Assembly (NCBI RefSeq): GCF_037102585.1
Contig: NW_027043821.1
Location: forward strand, 744,001-808,000
Direction: 5' to 3'
Length of the DNA stretch: 64,000 nt
Origin: Saccharomycopsis crataegensis
Lineage: Eukaryota > Ascomycota > Saccharomycetes > Ascoideales > Saccharomycopsidaceae
How positions within the stretch are numbered: position 1 is the first letter of the stretch; every line of letters starts with the position of its first letter. The notes beneath the pieces were generated by a model, which saw nothing but the letters and a program-made list of their open reading frames with translations, did no database searches and was not told where the DNA came from. The position numbers and the translations under genes were made by a program. Below are positions 1 through 9,358 of this stretch, one piece after another.

Positions 1-151
1 TACGGTTTTCAAGAAATGGGAACGAATGTATGGTAGGAGCTGTTCTCCATTTAAGATGATGAATTCCCACTTTTGACATTCAATTCGGTCTTTATGTGAT
101 CACCAGATTACTTACAAAAAAAAGCATAAGATTTTACCATCAAAACTAAGT

Positions 152-1193
152 ATGGACTTGAAAGCCAAGCTACTAACTGATGGGTATGTTGATGGCCTAG
201 GTAATAGATTCTATGCTGAACCCAGTGAAATGACTTTAGAGTCTGAAATAGCACCAGTTGAAGCTTGCTTTAGTTACACTGACTATAAGCATTTTGAAAA
301 ACCAGGTATCATGGATATCATGGAAATTGATCCTATTTTTGAAGAAGAAGAAAATGCCGAGATGGAAATTGAAATGAAAGAACGAAGATATAGAGGTTCG
401 TACCGGTATTATAATCAAGCTGTCAAACAAAGATTTTGGCACTTGGTCATGGAAGAAGGTGTATCAGCTTACAAGGCTGCAAAATTAGAAGATATACCTT
501 TGCAAACTGCTTACACATGGAAAAGAAAGTGGAACAAAATACTTGTCAATGAATTAAATGGTATCTCGAAGCCAATAAAGAAAAGAGGTCGTAAACCCCT
601 TCTCACTGATGAACATAAGGAATTCCTTCAAAAATTGATAAAGGAAGATGCTACAGTGACTCTCGATTTTATGTTGGAGAGACTCAAGAAAGCCTTCACC
701 AATGTAAGAGCCAAGGCTACAACAATCTATAACTTTGTAACCAAGGTCTGTAAGCTAAGTCTCAAACGTATTTCTAAATGGGCTTTGAGAAGAAGTCTGG
801 AGGAATTGAAGAAACAGAGACTCGAGTGGGCAGAGAAGTATAAAGACAAGCTCGACTTTAGTCAAAACTGTATTTTCATCGACGAAGCAGGTTTCAATAT
901 CAGTATGCGGCGTGAGTATGGATGGTCTGCTGTGGGTGAAAAAGCAGTTCTTACTGTTCCCGTAACCAGAGGGCTTAATATTTCGTTCATTGGGGCAATT
1001 TCTGTCAAAGGTTGTATTGAATTAAAGGTCAGAACTCCAGTGGCTACATCCAATAAGAAGAGAAAACTTGATTCAGAAACGACCATTGACAAAGTGAGTA
1101 AAGGTACTACAGCTAATCACTTCTACAGTTTTGTAAAGTCAGTGATCCAGCAAATAGAAAATAACGAGGAGCTCAAAGGTATGAAATATTTGA
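152..1193 (+). CDS. Mariner transposase, N-terminal part (interrupted by copia)
   Basis: This encodes the first about 347 residues of a Tc1/mariner transposase, which cuts and rejoins the element's ends in the nucleus. An acidic N-terminus (EEEENAEMEIE) is followed by a helix-turn-helix region (about residues 85-160, with KKRGRKP as an AT-hook-like basic patch) and the start of the catalytic domain with the first Asp in IFIDEAGF. The ATG at 152 is chosen because the leader matches that of copy 2. The frame continues after the copia element at 6253, so the gene appears to have been whole before the insertion: 1042 + 287 bases, 442 residues. Confidence 0.85.
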
Positions 1194-1571
1194 TGTTGTA
1201 GTTTTGTAACTCTAGTTACAAAAGACATTGATAACAATAATATTCAATAATATTTATTCCCTTGTTATACTTGTTTTACTTGTTAACTATCTAAATTATA
1301 TAAAGGACAAACTCAGACTATGGGGGGCATGGCCCATATTTATATTAATCTCAATGGGTTCTAGAAGGTTCCATAAGCTCTAGAATGTTCCATGGAATTC
1401 TAGAAGGTTCCATGAGTTCTAGAATGTTCCATGGAATTCTAGAAGGTTCCATGAGTTCTAGAATGTTCCATGGAATTCTAGAAGGTTCCATAAGTTCTAG
1501 AAGGTTCCATGAGTTCTAGAAGGTTCCATGAACAATGACTAACCACATAACTTTGGATTGCCAACTCAACA
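1194..1571 (-). repeat. Copia-A 3' LTR with nine HSE-like units
   Basis: This 378-bp LTR in element sense runs TGTTGAGTTGGCAATCC...CTACAACA. Its U3 carries nine tandem copies of TTCTAGAAnGTTCC (about 1360-1530), eight of them perfect. Downstream in the transcribed sense lie a TATATAA box (about 1300) and the end sequence with a small inverted repeat GTAACTAGAGTTAC. Confidence 0.9.
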
Positions 1572-1578
1572 CCCTCTC

Positions 1579-4500
1579 TCAATTCAAAGTCTCCATACCA
1601 CAGAGCCTTCTCAACTCCAAGAATTGAGGGGCAGCAAGACCTTTTGTAAACATATCAGCAATCATAACACCAGTGCTCAAGTACTCCAAATTGATAGAGC
1701 CAGATCCAATGTGGTCCCTGATAAAGTGAGTCCTGATGTCAATGTGTTTGGTGCGATGATGGAAAGCTGGATGCTTTGCCATCTCAATACACCCTTGGTT
1801 ATCATCAAACATCCTCACTGGACCAGTATTGATCCCAAATTCCTTGAACACTTGCATTAGCCATAATGCTTCCTTGACTCCTTCACTTAGTGACATGTAT
1901 TCAGCCTCTGCCGTAGAAAGAGCAACAGTAGCTTGCTTCTTAGATCTCCATGTGATTGCACCATTGGCATATTTGAACACAAACCCAGTAGTAGACTTTC
2001 TGTCTGACTTATCTCCAGCCCAGTCAGCATCACAGTATCCAAGAAGCTCACCGTTATCATTATTGCCAGCCTCATATCTTATTCCCAAATCTTTGGTTCC
2101 TTTCAAGTATCTTAAAACTCTCTTTGCTGCCTTATAATGCACCTCCTTTGGTTCCTTGAGGTATCTGGATAGAACACCGACGATATAGCTGATATCGCTT
2201 CTAACAGTATTAGCAGCAAACAATAATTTTCCAACCAAAGATCTGTAAGCTGTGGCATCACAATCCTCAGCACTGTTGTCCACCAAGGTGAGCTCCTGAC
2301 CAGCAATAGTAGGCGTCTTATCTGGGTTGCAATTCTCCATTCCAAATTCCTTTAACATAGAGCCAATATAGTCTTTCAAGCTCATGTTAATACCTCCATT
2401 ATCTTGCGAGATATTGATACCCAAAAATTTCCTGACTATTCCCAAGTCCTTCATCTTGAAGACATTCATCAATTCACTTTTCACTTTCCTGATGGCAAAA
2501 TCTGAGGTACCAGCTATCAATAAATCATCAACGTAAAGCGCAACCATCACAAAAGACTTTTCGGATTTCCTTGAATATAGACAATATTCAGCACCGTTTC
2601 TGACAAAACCAAGCGACGACAAAACACTGTGGATTCTTTCATTCCACACCAAGGGAGCCTGTTTCAAACCATACAAGCTTTTCTTCAATCTCAAGACACT
2701 GGTTTCCCTTCCTTTAACCACATACCCTTCTGGTTGAGTCATGTATAATTCTTCCTGAAGAGATCCGTTGAGGAATGCAGTTTTCACATCCATCTGATGA
2801 ACTGCCATTCCATTCTTAGCTGCAATACTCAACATCAACCTGATAGATTCATAACGCACCACAGGTGAGAATGTCTCATTGTAGTCAATACCCTTCACCT
2901 GTGTGAATCCTCGAGCAACAAGTCTTCCCTTGAAGACTCCGTTATCTTTCTTTGCAAAGACCCAACGACATGTAATTGGCTTTCTTCCTTTCGGCAACTC
3001 GACCAATTCATAAGTGGAATTCTCCTTGTGAGCCGCAATTTCTTCGTCACAAGCGCGCTTCCATTCTGCACTTTCGTTGCTCTTCATGGCTTCCTTATAA
3101 TTTCCAGGAACATCACTTCCACCAGCCAAAGCAGCAGCTTCACCAGCCATAAAACAAGAGGCAACATAATTCACAGGTTTGTACTCTAACAACTTGCCTT
3201 CGGCATCATCATTCAGTTCTGATTCCTCATCACAATCACTTGGCTGTTCAACATGTGGCTCAATTTCCGAAACCACCAAGTTGTCATTGCTACTACCATT
3301 AGGAACAAAAGAAGTAAGCTCTTTTGAGCTACTATCGTTTCTGTATTTCTTCCTTTGTGGTTTCTCAATAGCAATTTCCCTCTCTGAATCTGAACTGAAT
3401 GTATCAGATTCTTGTTCAACTTCTGCCAAGATCCCAAATGGATTTCTTTTAATCAAACCTGTACTTTTCTTGGGTCTAGAACCCGATGATCTTTTCCTTT
3501 TTGTAGCAGTAACCAACTTGAACTCTTCTGAAACCATCCTTGATGGGATTAACTCTCCAGTGGCATCCTCATCATCGTCTATGATTCTCATTTCCACGTC
3601 TTTGCTTGAGGAAACAGTGGACTCTCTTTCTGAATCATCCAAATCGGAAACCATTCGTTCATCATCAACCGAGATCTCACTTGCAACATCCTCTAAGTCT
3701 GGATCACTTATAACAGGGCCTGGTGCAACGCCACCAGCAAAACCCATACCACCAGAGCTGCTTACCTTAGCAATCTCTCTATCCACATCAGTGACTCGCT
3801 TCACATCCTGATAGTAATATCTTGACTCATCAAATCTGACCTGAGTCGCCACAATAATCTTGTTGGCAGCAGGATCAAAAATTCTGTACGCACAGTGATC
3901 TCTATCATACCCGAGCATCACTCCAACCTTGGCGGTAGCATCAAATTTTCCATTTCTCAAACTGTTTGGTATAACCACATATGCAAGGGAACCAAAGCAG
4001 CGAAGATGGTCAAGGCCCGGCTTGTATCCATACCAACGACCATATGGTGTGTGGAAATTAATAACGCGGGATGGCGTCCTGTTAATCAAATAAACAGCCG
4101 TGCGGACACCTTCAGACCAAAACTGAACCGGCATAGAAGCCCCAATAATTAAAGACCTAGTTTTGTCTTGAATTGTCCGATGCATTCTTTCAGCAACACC
4201 ATTTTGATAACTATGGTGTGGCACAGTCAACTCATGGGCAATACCTTTGCTTCTCATGAAATCATGCAACTTTCCTGTAACAAATTCACCACCATTATCA
4301 GTGCGGATAGTTCCCACGGTAAACTCTTTTCCCCGAGACTTGAACATTGTTTCGGTGTATGTAATAAACTCAATAATCCTGTCAGCACACTCTGACTTGT
4401 TTTTCAAACACTTGACCTCCACAAACTTGGAATACCCGTCGACAATAGTGAGAAAATATTTGCTCGAATCAATAGACCCATAATTGATTGGGCCACACAC

Positions 4501-5904
4501 GTCCATATGCAACAATTGTAAAGGCTGTTGTGGTTTAGCACCCTTCCCGCTCTTTGGTCTTCTGGTAACCCCTTTACTTGTCAAGCAGCTTTCACATAAC
4601 TGCACAGAATCTTCACTGTAAAGTTTACCTTTCACCAAATGAAACATCAGATTGAACTTGTTCATAATATTCATACTGGGATGGCCTAATCTCTGGTGCC
4701 ACAACCCGCTCTTATCAACACTGTTAAATGCCACACCATCGACACTGGTGTGCAAAGCATAAAGATCACTCATAACTGGATCTTTAACAGCAACCACTTT
4801 CTTTTCAGGGTACATTTTCACCTTGTTTCCTTCAAATAATAATCTTGCACCATTCAGAGTAGCCTTGGAAACAGAAATCAAATTGGCCTTTGACCCTGGA
4901 ACATAATAAGCATCCTTGATTTCGATACTGGTGTTATCACGTAACTTAAACACCGCAGACCCGATACCTTGAACCTCGAGAGAACTACCATCAATACCTG
5001 AGATCTCACCAGAAAAAGGACCAATGGTTTTAAACATCTTTCTGTCATTCAAAATATGTTGCGAGGCACCAGAGTCAAAGTACACTCTGGAGGCCCTACC
5101 ATGCATTCCCATAAATGCATACCAAGATGGTGATGGATTCTTCAGATCACCACCCATTCTCTCCTTTCTAGGAGCCTTGCAATCCTTCTTGAAATGACCG
5201 GGTTTTCCACAATTGAAGCACTTGTACTGTTTCTTAAAAGCAAACACAGGTTCCAAACCCTCAACACTGGTGGAACCAACCGATTTATCTCCAATGATTT
5301 CTCTTGTCAAATCTTGGACAAGCCCAATATCAACATTTCCAATAGTCCTGCCATTTCTAGACTCATACGCAGTCATGACTTCCCTGGAAAGATTTGCATT
5401 AAACCCGGCTTTCTGACCCAAGCTCAAAAACAACGCACACAACACAGTGTTTCCGTCTAATTTGCCAACAGTATTCTTGAAGTGATTGAAGGCATCAATG
5501 AAATTCTCAACGTTTCCGTTGCTAGATTTCAACCACTTAGCGTCAATTAAATCTGAGATAATACCAACAGCATTTGTAACAGTCAATGTACGATAAGCAT
5601 CCTTGAGAAACATAAACAAGTTTCTACCAGTACCATCAAATTCGGAAGCCTTAGTCAAAGCAGCGCCTGAGATGCTGTTGAAAATGGCTGTTGAAATAAT
5701 CTCATCCATAGTAGCAATCAATTGGGCAACTTCATTAGCAGTTTCCAGCCCGTCGGTTCCGGTTTCCCCATTGATCAAGTAAGCATGTAAACCAAGACCT
5801 TTCATCTTCATCTTAACACTGATCAAAGTAAACCAATCATAAAAGTTCCCGGAACCCTTCAACTTCTCATCAGCAGCGAACGAAGTGAGAGCATTTGAAC
5901 TCAT
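1579..5904 (-). CDS. Copia-A Gag-Pol polyprotein
   Basis: This is one fused ORF of 1441 residues, read here from the ATG that overlaps the primer-binding site. An in-frame ATG in the LTR at 5943 would add 13 residues. The order is Gag, CCHC knuckle (CFNCGKPGHFKKDC, near 5200), aspartic protease (FDSGASQHI, near 5075), integrase zinc finger and core (RTDNGGEF near 4300; NGVAERMHR), reverse transcriptase (YVDDLLIAG near 2530) and RNase H (GYCDADWAGD near 2030). Integrase before reverse transcriptase is the Ty1/copia order. A single ORF with no frameshift signal is as in Ty5. A long acidic, serine-rich linker lies between integrase and reverse transcriptase. It looks whole. Confidence 0.93.
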   Translation of the reverse strand: MSSNALTSFAADEKLKGSGNFYDWFTLISVKMKMKGLGLHAYLINGETGTDGLETANEVAQLIATMDEIISTAIFNSISGAALTKASEFDGTGRNLFMFLKDAYRTLTVTNAVGIISDLIDAKWLKSSNGNVENFIDAFNHFKNTVGKLDGNTVLCALFLSLGQKAGFNANLSREVMTAYESRNGRTIGNVDIGLVQDLTREIIGDKSVGSTSVEGLEPVFAFKKQYKCFNCGKPGHFKKDCKAPRKERMGGDLKNPSPSWYAFMGMHGRASRVYFDSGASQHILNDRKMFKTIGPFSGEISGIDGSSLEVQGIGSAVFKLRDNTSIEIKDAYYVPGSKANLISVSKATLNGARLLFEGNKVKMYPEKKVVAVKDPVMSDLYALHTSVDGVAFNSVDKSGLWHQRLGHPSMNIMNKFNLMFHLVKGKLYSEDSVQLCESCLTSKGVTRRPKSGKGAKPQQPLQLLHMDVCGPINYGSIDSSKYFLTIVDGYSKFVEVKCLKNKSECADRIIEFITYTETMFKSRGKEFTVGTIRTDNGGEFVTGKLHDFMRSKGIAHELTVPHHSYQNGVAERMHRTIQDKTRSLIIGASMPVQFWSEGVRTAVYLINRTPSRVINFHTPYGRWYGYKPGLDHLRCFGSLAYVVIPNSLRNGKFDATAKVGVMLGYDRDHCAYRIFDPAANKIIVATQVRFDESRYYYQDVKRVTDVDREIAKVSSSGGMGFAGGVAPGPVISDPDLEDVASEISVDDERMVSDLDDSERESTVSSSKDVEMRIIDDDEDATGELIPSRMVSEEFKLVTATKRKRSSGSRPKKSTGLIKRNPFGILAEVEQESDTFSSDSEREIAIEKPQRKKYRNDSSSKELTSFVPNGSSNDNLVVSEIEPHVEQPSDCDEESELNDDAEGKLLEYKPVNYVASCFMAGEAAALAGGSDVPGNYKEAMKSNESAEWKRACDEEIAAHKENSTYELVELPKGRKPITCRWVFAKKDNGVFKGRLVARGFTQVKGIDYNETFSPVVRYESIRLMLSIAAKNGMAVHQMDVKTAFLNGSLQEELYMTQPEGYVVKGRETSVLRLKKSLYGLKQAPLVWNERIHSVLSSLGFVRNGAEYCLYSRKSEKSFVMVALYVDDLLIAGTSDFAIRKVKSELMNVFKMKDLGIVRKFLGINISQDNGGINMSLKDYIGSMLKEFGMENCNPDKTPTIAGQELTLVDNSAEDCDATAYRSLVGKLLFAANTVRSDISYIVGVLSRYLKEPKEVHYKAAKRVLRYLKGTKDLGIRYEAGNNDNGELLGYCDADWAGDKSDRKSTTGFVFKYANGAITWRSKKQATVALSTAEAEYMSLSEGVKEALWLMQVFKEFGINTGPVRMFDDNQGCIEMAKHPAFHHRTKHIDIRTHFIRDHIGSGSINLEYLSTGVMIADMFTKGLAAPQFLELRRLCGMETLN

Positions 5905-5908
5905 AACC

Positions 5909-6247
5909 TGTTGTAGTTTTGTAACTCTAGTTACAAAAGACATTGATAACAATAATATTCAATAATATTTATTCCCTTGTTATACTTGTTTTACTTGTTA
6001 ACTATCTAAATTATATAAAGGACAAACTCAGACTATGGGGGGCATGGCCCATATTTATATTAATCTCAATGGGTTCTAGAAGGTTCCATAAGCTCTAGAA
6101 TGTTCCATGGAATTCTAGAAGGTTCCATGAGTTCTAGAATGTTCCATGGAATTCTAGAAGGTTCCATAAGTTCTAGAAGGTTCCATGAGTTCTAGAAGGT
6201 TCCATGAACAATGACTAACCACATAACTTTGGATTGCCAACTCAACA
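5909..6247 (-). repeat. Copia-A 5' LTR with seven HSE-like units
   Basis: This 339-bp LTR is the same as its partner at 1194-1571 apart from one fewer 39-bp double unit, leaving seven HSE-like copies. It would drive transcription of the element. Confidence 0.9.
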
Positions 6248-6252
6248 TTTGA

Positions 6253-6539
6253 TCCTTGATAATGCTGCCATTCATAAACGACGTGATCTTCAGTTACTAG
6301 TGGCACTGAGTGGCTTGGAACTTGTGTTTTTACCTCCTTATTCTCCAGGGTTGAATGCTATAGAAGAATTCTGGTCAGTATGTAAGAGTAAAGTCAAAAG
6401 ATCAAACTTGAGCAAGAAGGAGCAATTAACTCCAAGGGTGAAAGAAGCCACAGAAAATATTTCCCTTGATAGTTACAAGGGATTCTGCAGACATGCTTCT
6501 AGACATATTGATCTCTGTTTACAACAGCAGCTCTTTTGA
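6253..6539 (+). CDS. Mariner transposase, C-terminal part
   Basis: This is the second half of the transposase interrupted at 1193. It has the second catalytic Asp in LILDNAAIHKR and the third acidic residue in PPYSPGLNAIEEFW. There are 34 residues between them, so the triad is DD34E, as in Tc1-like elements. The stop is at 6537-6539. All three catalytic residues are present, unlike in copy 2, so this copy could have been the active one before copia entered it. Upstream residues open in this frame (from 6234) are translated copia LTR and not part of the protein. Confidence 0.85.
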
Positions 6540-7021
6540 AAACAAATACCAAAGATGAAGAAAAAAAATTAGAAAACAAAATACAGAAAACAAACCAAAA
6601 AAAAAAAGTAAAAACTATAAAAAAAATTACATAAAGACGCAACAAAGCTCCAAAACAAATTAATGAAAATTTAAAATTTTAAGGAAGGACGAAACCACAC
6701 CAAAATTTGGTTATGAGCCTTTGAAATGGTAAATGAGTATTGCAAAGGGGCTTTATTGGGTGTGCGGGTCCCCTGTAACATGTTTAATAATATCAAAGAT
6801 AAAATATTAATGAAAGCATAAGAATTTTATGCATTTAGTATGAATTTTGTATTCTGTTGGTATGAATAATTAAAGTGCAATAGTATGAACTATTTTTCTT
6901 AGATGGTCTGAATAAATCCCGCTGCGGTGGTACGAAAAATACCGGGGGTCGGTATGAATTATTTTTTGCCACTGGTATGAACATTTCCGGTGGTTGGTAC
7001 GAATAAAAAATGAAAACACTG

Positions 7022-8173
7022 TAAGAGAACGATGAAATTATTTTTGTTTGTGACTGCTGTCACCCCAGGCGCTTTGGAAGCCCTGTCTGTTTTACGTCGT
7101 TATAAGAGAACGACGTAACTATCTTTGTTTTGTGACGGTTGTCACCCCAGGTGCTGTGGATGCCCTGCTACATTACATCGTTATACGAGAACGTTGTAAC
7201 TTTTGTTTTTGACTTGTCACATGAGGAACTTTGGTGGCCTTGTGTATTTTAACGGGCAAAAAGAGAACCATTGTCTGCCTCCTTCGTGACTGGATTTTGT
7301 TACCTCAGGGCCACGGTGGCCCTGCGTATTTCACACCGTTGAGGAAAACGAGTGTTTGGTTTTATGATCGATTAGGATCACGTTATAGGTGTCAAAATGA
7401 CCCTGCTTATGGAGTGGTTGAGATCGGAACAAATAGCCACTAACCACTCCCACAAGACGACGACGTGTTGTTTTGTTTGTATTGTTTATTTTTGATGTTT
7501 ATTTTTTTTTGCTTATTGTTAAGCCACATTTCTGAGTCAGGATCAAGAGCCGACTAGTTATGTTTGGGAAGGATTTTATTCCTCTCCTATAAAATATTGG
7601 TGATTATTGAGGAGCCTAGGTCAAGAACCAAATAGTTAGAAAAGGTTACGATCTTAGAATCCTTACGCCGAAGATTGGTTTGTTTGGTGGTATACTCATT
7701 ATTTGTTAATTCCGGTATTCTAGTGCTGGAACGGAATTAATATATGGGTGACAACGGAATTGGGAGATAGAAGTCCCAAAGTTGTATCGGTTACGGAAAG
7801 CTGGTAACTATGGAGCGATGAGATAATAGCATCGCTTAGAGATTGTTGAGTTGAAATTATAGTAGTCACTAAAAGGTGATACGAAGCGATGACGTGGAAA
7901 GTCGCTATTTGATTTTGGATCGAAGGAATGATCCTTACAGATGTATGGAAGATTGGAGAAAGGAAACTTTTACGATGACCAAGGCAACTGGTGCCGAAGC
8001 TAGAGACGTTTAACAAATTGTGTTGTTCATGTTGCAAAGGAAGGTTCTGTCATATCGATAGTCTTACTAAATGTTGTTAAGAACAATTGATTGAGATTGA
8101 TGCATCCGTGGAAATTAAAAGAGTGATTGAAGCCTTGCCTGTGGGGATACTCGTCTGATAAGTTGGTCTCTAG
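7022..8173 (+). mobile_element. Gypsy-D internal fragment (second copy)
   Basis: This fragment aligns base for base with about 33312-34463 of the long gypsy-D element, with only scattered differences. It starts at the TA where mariner copy 1 inserted and is cut at 8173 by a solo copia LTR. It includes part of the 81-bp tandem repeat block. It has no long ORF. The 70-codon stretch at 7231-7443 is repeated in the other copy, but I see no known domain in it. It is a fossil fragment. Confidence 0.8.
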
Positions 8174-8415
8174 TGTTGAGTTGGCAATCCAAAGTTATGT
8201 GGTTAGTCATTGTTCATGGAACCTTCTAGAGCTTATGGAACCTTCTAGAACCCATTGAGATTAATGTAAATATGGGCCATGCCCCCCATAGTCTGAGTTT
8301 GTCCTTTATATAATTTAGATAGTTAACAAGTAAAACAAGTATAACAAGGGAATAAATATTATTGAATATTATTGTTATCAATGTCTTTTGTAACTAGAGT
8401 TACAAAACTACAACA
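8174..8415 (+). repeat. Solo copia-A LTR
   Basis: This 242-bp LTR has TGTTGAG...CAACA ends, two HSE-like units and a TATATAA box. The flanking 5-mers differ (TCTAG and TGGTG), and the two sides belong to unrelated elements (gypsy-D at left, LINE-4 at right). It therefore marks a recombination joint and not a simple excised insertion. Confidence 0.88.
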
Positions 8416-9358
8416 TGGTGGATGTCTGGGGAATGGAAACCTGAACCTGGAGAAAGTAATGGTCAGACGTCCCGATTACCGACTTTAGGTGAGTGGAGTG
8501 AACTAGCTGGGTTGCTAGAACTCGGTCAATGTTGGTGTTATAGATGGTAGTATGGCCTTTGATTATTGTTTCAGACATGAAGTTCTGTTGGATAAACATC
8601 TTAGTTTGTCGGTTGTCAGCAAGTGGTTCGTGGATATTGAAGTCCCCGGCTATGATATGATGTTCGTGGACCTTGAAGCTATGGAAATCGATTCCACGTT
8701 GGGCATGATTATAAATTGAGCTGACATGCCATTCGTCATGTTTGCTGGTAACTTTAATGGTAGTAGAGAACTTATCCTGGTGGATCACTTGGACAATGTG
8801 GCTTTGGAGAATATCTTTATGTACTAGTATGGCTGTATAAGAATAGTTATCCAGGGTCACTAGAGCTGGAAGATCCCGTTTTCTATTGTTTTTTGTGGTT
8901 TTTGAGTTTTTGCCTGAGGCATTTTTTTCCTGGGATTTCTGACTTTTCTGATTTTTTTGGTTTTCTGATTCTTTTGAGGATTTTTTTTGGGGATTTTCTG
9001 GGGAAGTATCTTCTGGCTTTAGTGACGCAATGGAATAGCCTTGAGGAATTGATAATGTTCGTTTAATTGGAAGCTCTTGTAGGCATAAAAAATTCATTTT
9101 CTGGAGAGCACCGAGTTCCAGAAGATGATCGAGAGCGTCATACTTTTTGTTGAGGTTGTATGACGCTATGGTATAATTCGTTGCAGGTATGTCTATGGAA
9201 ATAGAAGAATCAGGCACTCCTGACGACTCTGCAGGAGTGGAGGCTTCTGTATTACCAGGGTGGCCTGGCTTGGGTGGTGCTGCTTTGTAATTCGATGTGG
9301 TACTTCTAGAGGCTTTTTGTGAAGAGCTTTTGTTAGCAACAATTTGGGTACTTGTTGA
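8408..9358 (-). pseudogene. LINE-4 ORF2 fragment: APE-type endonuclease
   Basis: The frame is open from about 9358, with no clear ATG. After a Pro/Ser-rich stretch it gives an exonuclease-endonuclease-phosphatase fold: start TIASYNL, metal-binding Glu in LCLQELPI, an inserted K/S/N-rich low-complexity loop (about 9015-8880), SSIYN, the AGDFN motif with catalytic Asp and Asn, and the final TSDHYFL. In LINEs this nuclease nicks target DNA to prime reverse transcription. The reverse transcriptase that should follow is cut off by the LTR at 8415, and the last few codons are LTR sequence. Confidence 0.75.

Larger units (their letters stand above)
1194..6247 (-). mobile_element. Copia-A (Ty5-like) LTR retrotransposon, whole-looking
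   Basis: This 5054-bp Ty1/copia element lies on the minus strand. It has a perfect 5-bp target duplication TTTGA (1189-1193 and 6248-6252), LTRs at 1194-1571 and 5909-6247, a purine tract next to the 3' LTR (1572-1580) and a primer-binding site directly inside the 5' LTR. The LTRs look identical except that the left one holds one extra 39-bp unit of its HSE-like array, so the insertion is recent. The primer site GGTTATGAGTTCAAATGC pairs with the anticodon arm of initiator tRNA-Met, the half-tRNA priming known for copia and Ty5. Its single long ORF is uninterrupted, so it looks whole. Confidence 0.93.
1..7021 (+). mobile_element. Tc1/mariner DNA transposon, copy 1 (left end outside window), split by copia insertion
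   Basis: This is a DD34E Tc1/mariner-type element. It matches copy 2 (23349-25575) from base 1 on, so about 350 bp of its left end lie outside the window. The right end is at 7021, followed by TA (7022-7023), the usual target duplication. The right terminal inverted repeat reads, from outside inward, CAGTGTTTTCATTTTTTATT and continues with repeated GGTATGAA/TTCATACC words in the subterminal 200 bp. A complete copia-A element (1194-6247) sits in the transposase gene with a TTTGA duplication. The transposon itself lies in a gypsy-D internal region, since the sequence after 7023 continues at the matching place of gypsy-D (about 33313). The 3' non-coding part (6540-6700) is A-rich. Confidence 0.88.

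Noticed and set aside
1360-1530. Regular repeats in the copia LTRs that could look like a CRISPR array
   Set aside because: The units are direct head-to-tail 19-20 bp words without unique spacers, they lie in LTRs of a eukaryotic retroelement, and no cas gene is near.
3179-3811. 210-codon Ser-rich plus-strand frame, repeated in all three copia copies
   Set aside because: It is the antisense of the acidic Ser/Asp-rich linker of copia Gag-Pol, and its composition is explained by that frame.
7231-7443. 70-codon frame present twice (also 33520-33732)
   Set aside because: It lies within the non-coding gypsy-D interior, both copies are simply repeats, and no domain or start context supports a gene.
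8174-8415. Simple solo-LTR excision at 8174
   Set aside because: Flanking 5-mers differ and the two sides belong to different elements, so a recombination joint is more likely.
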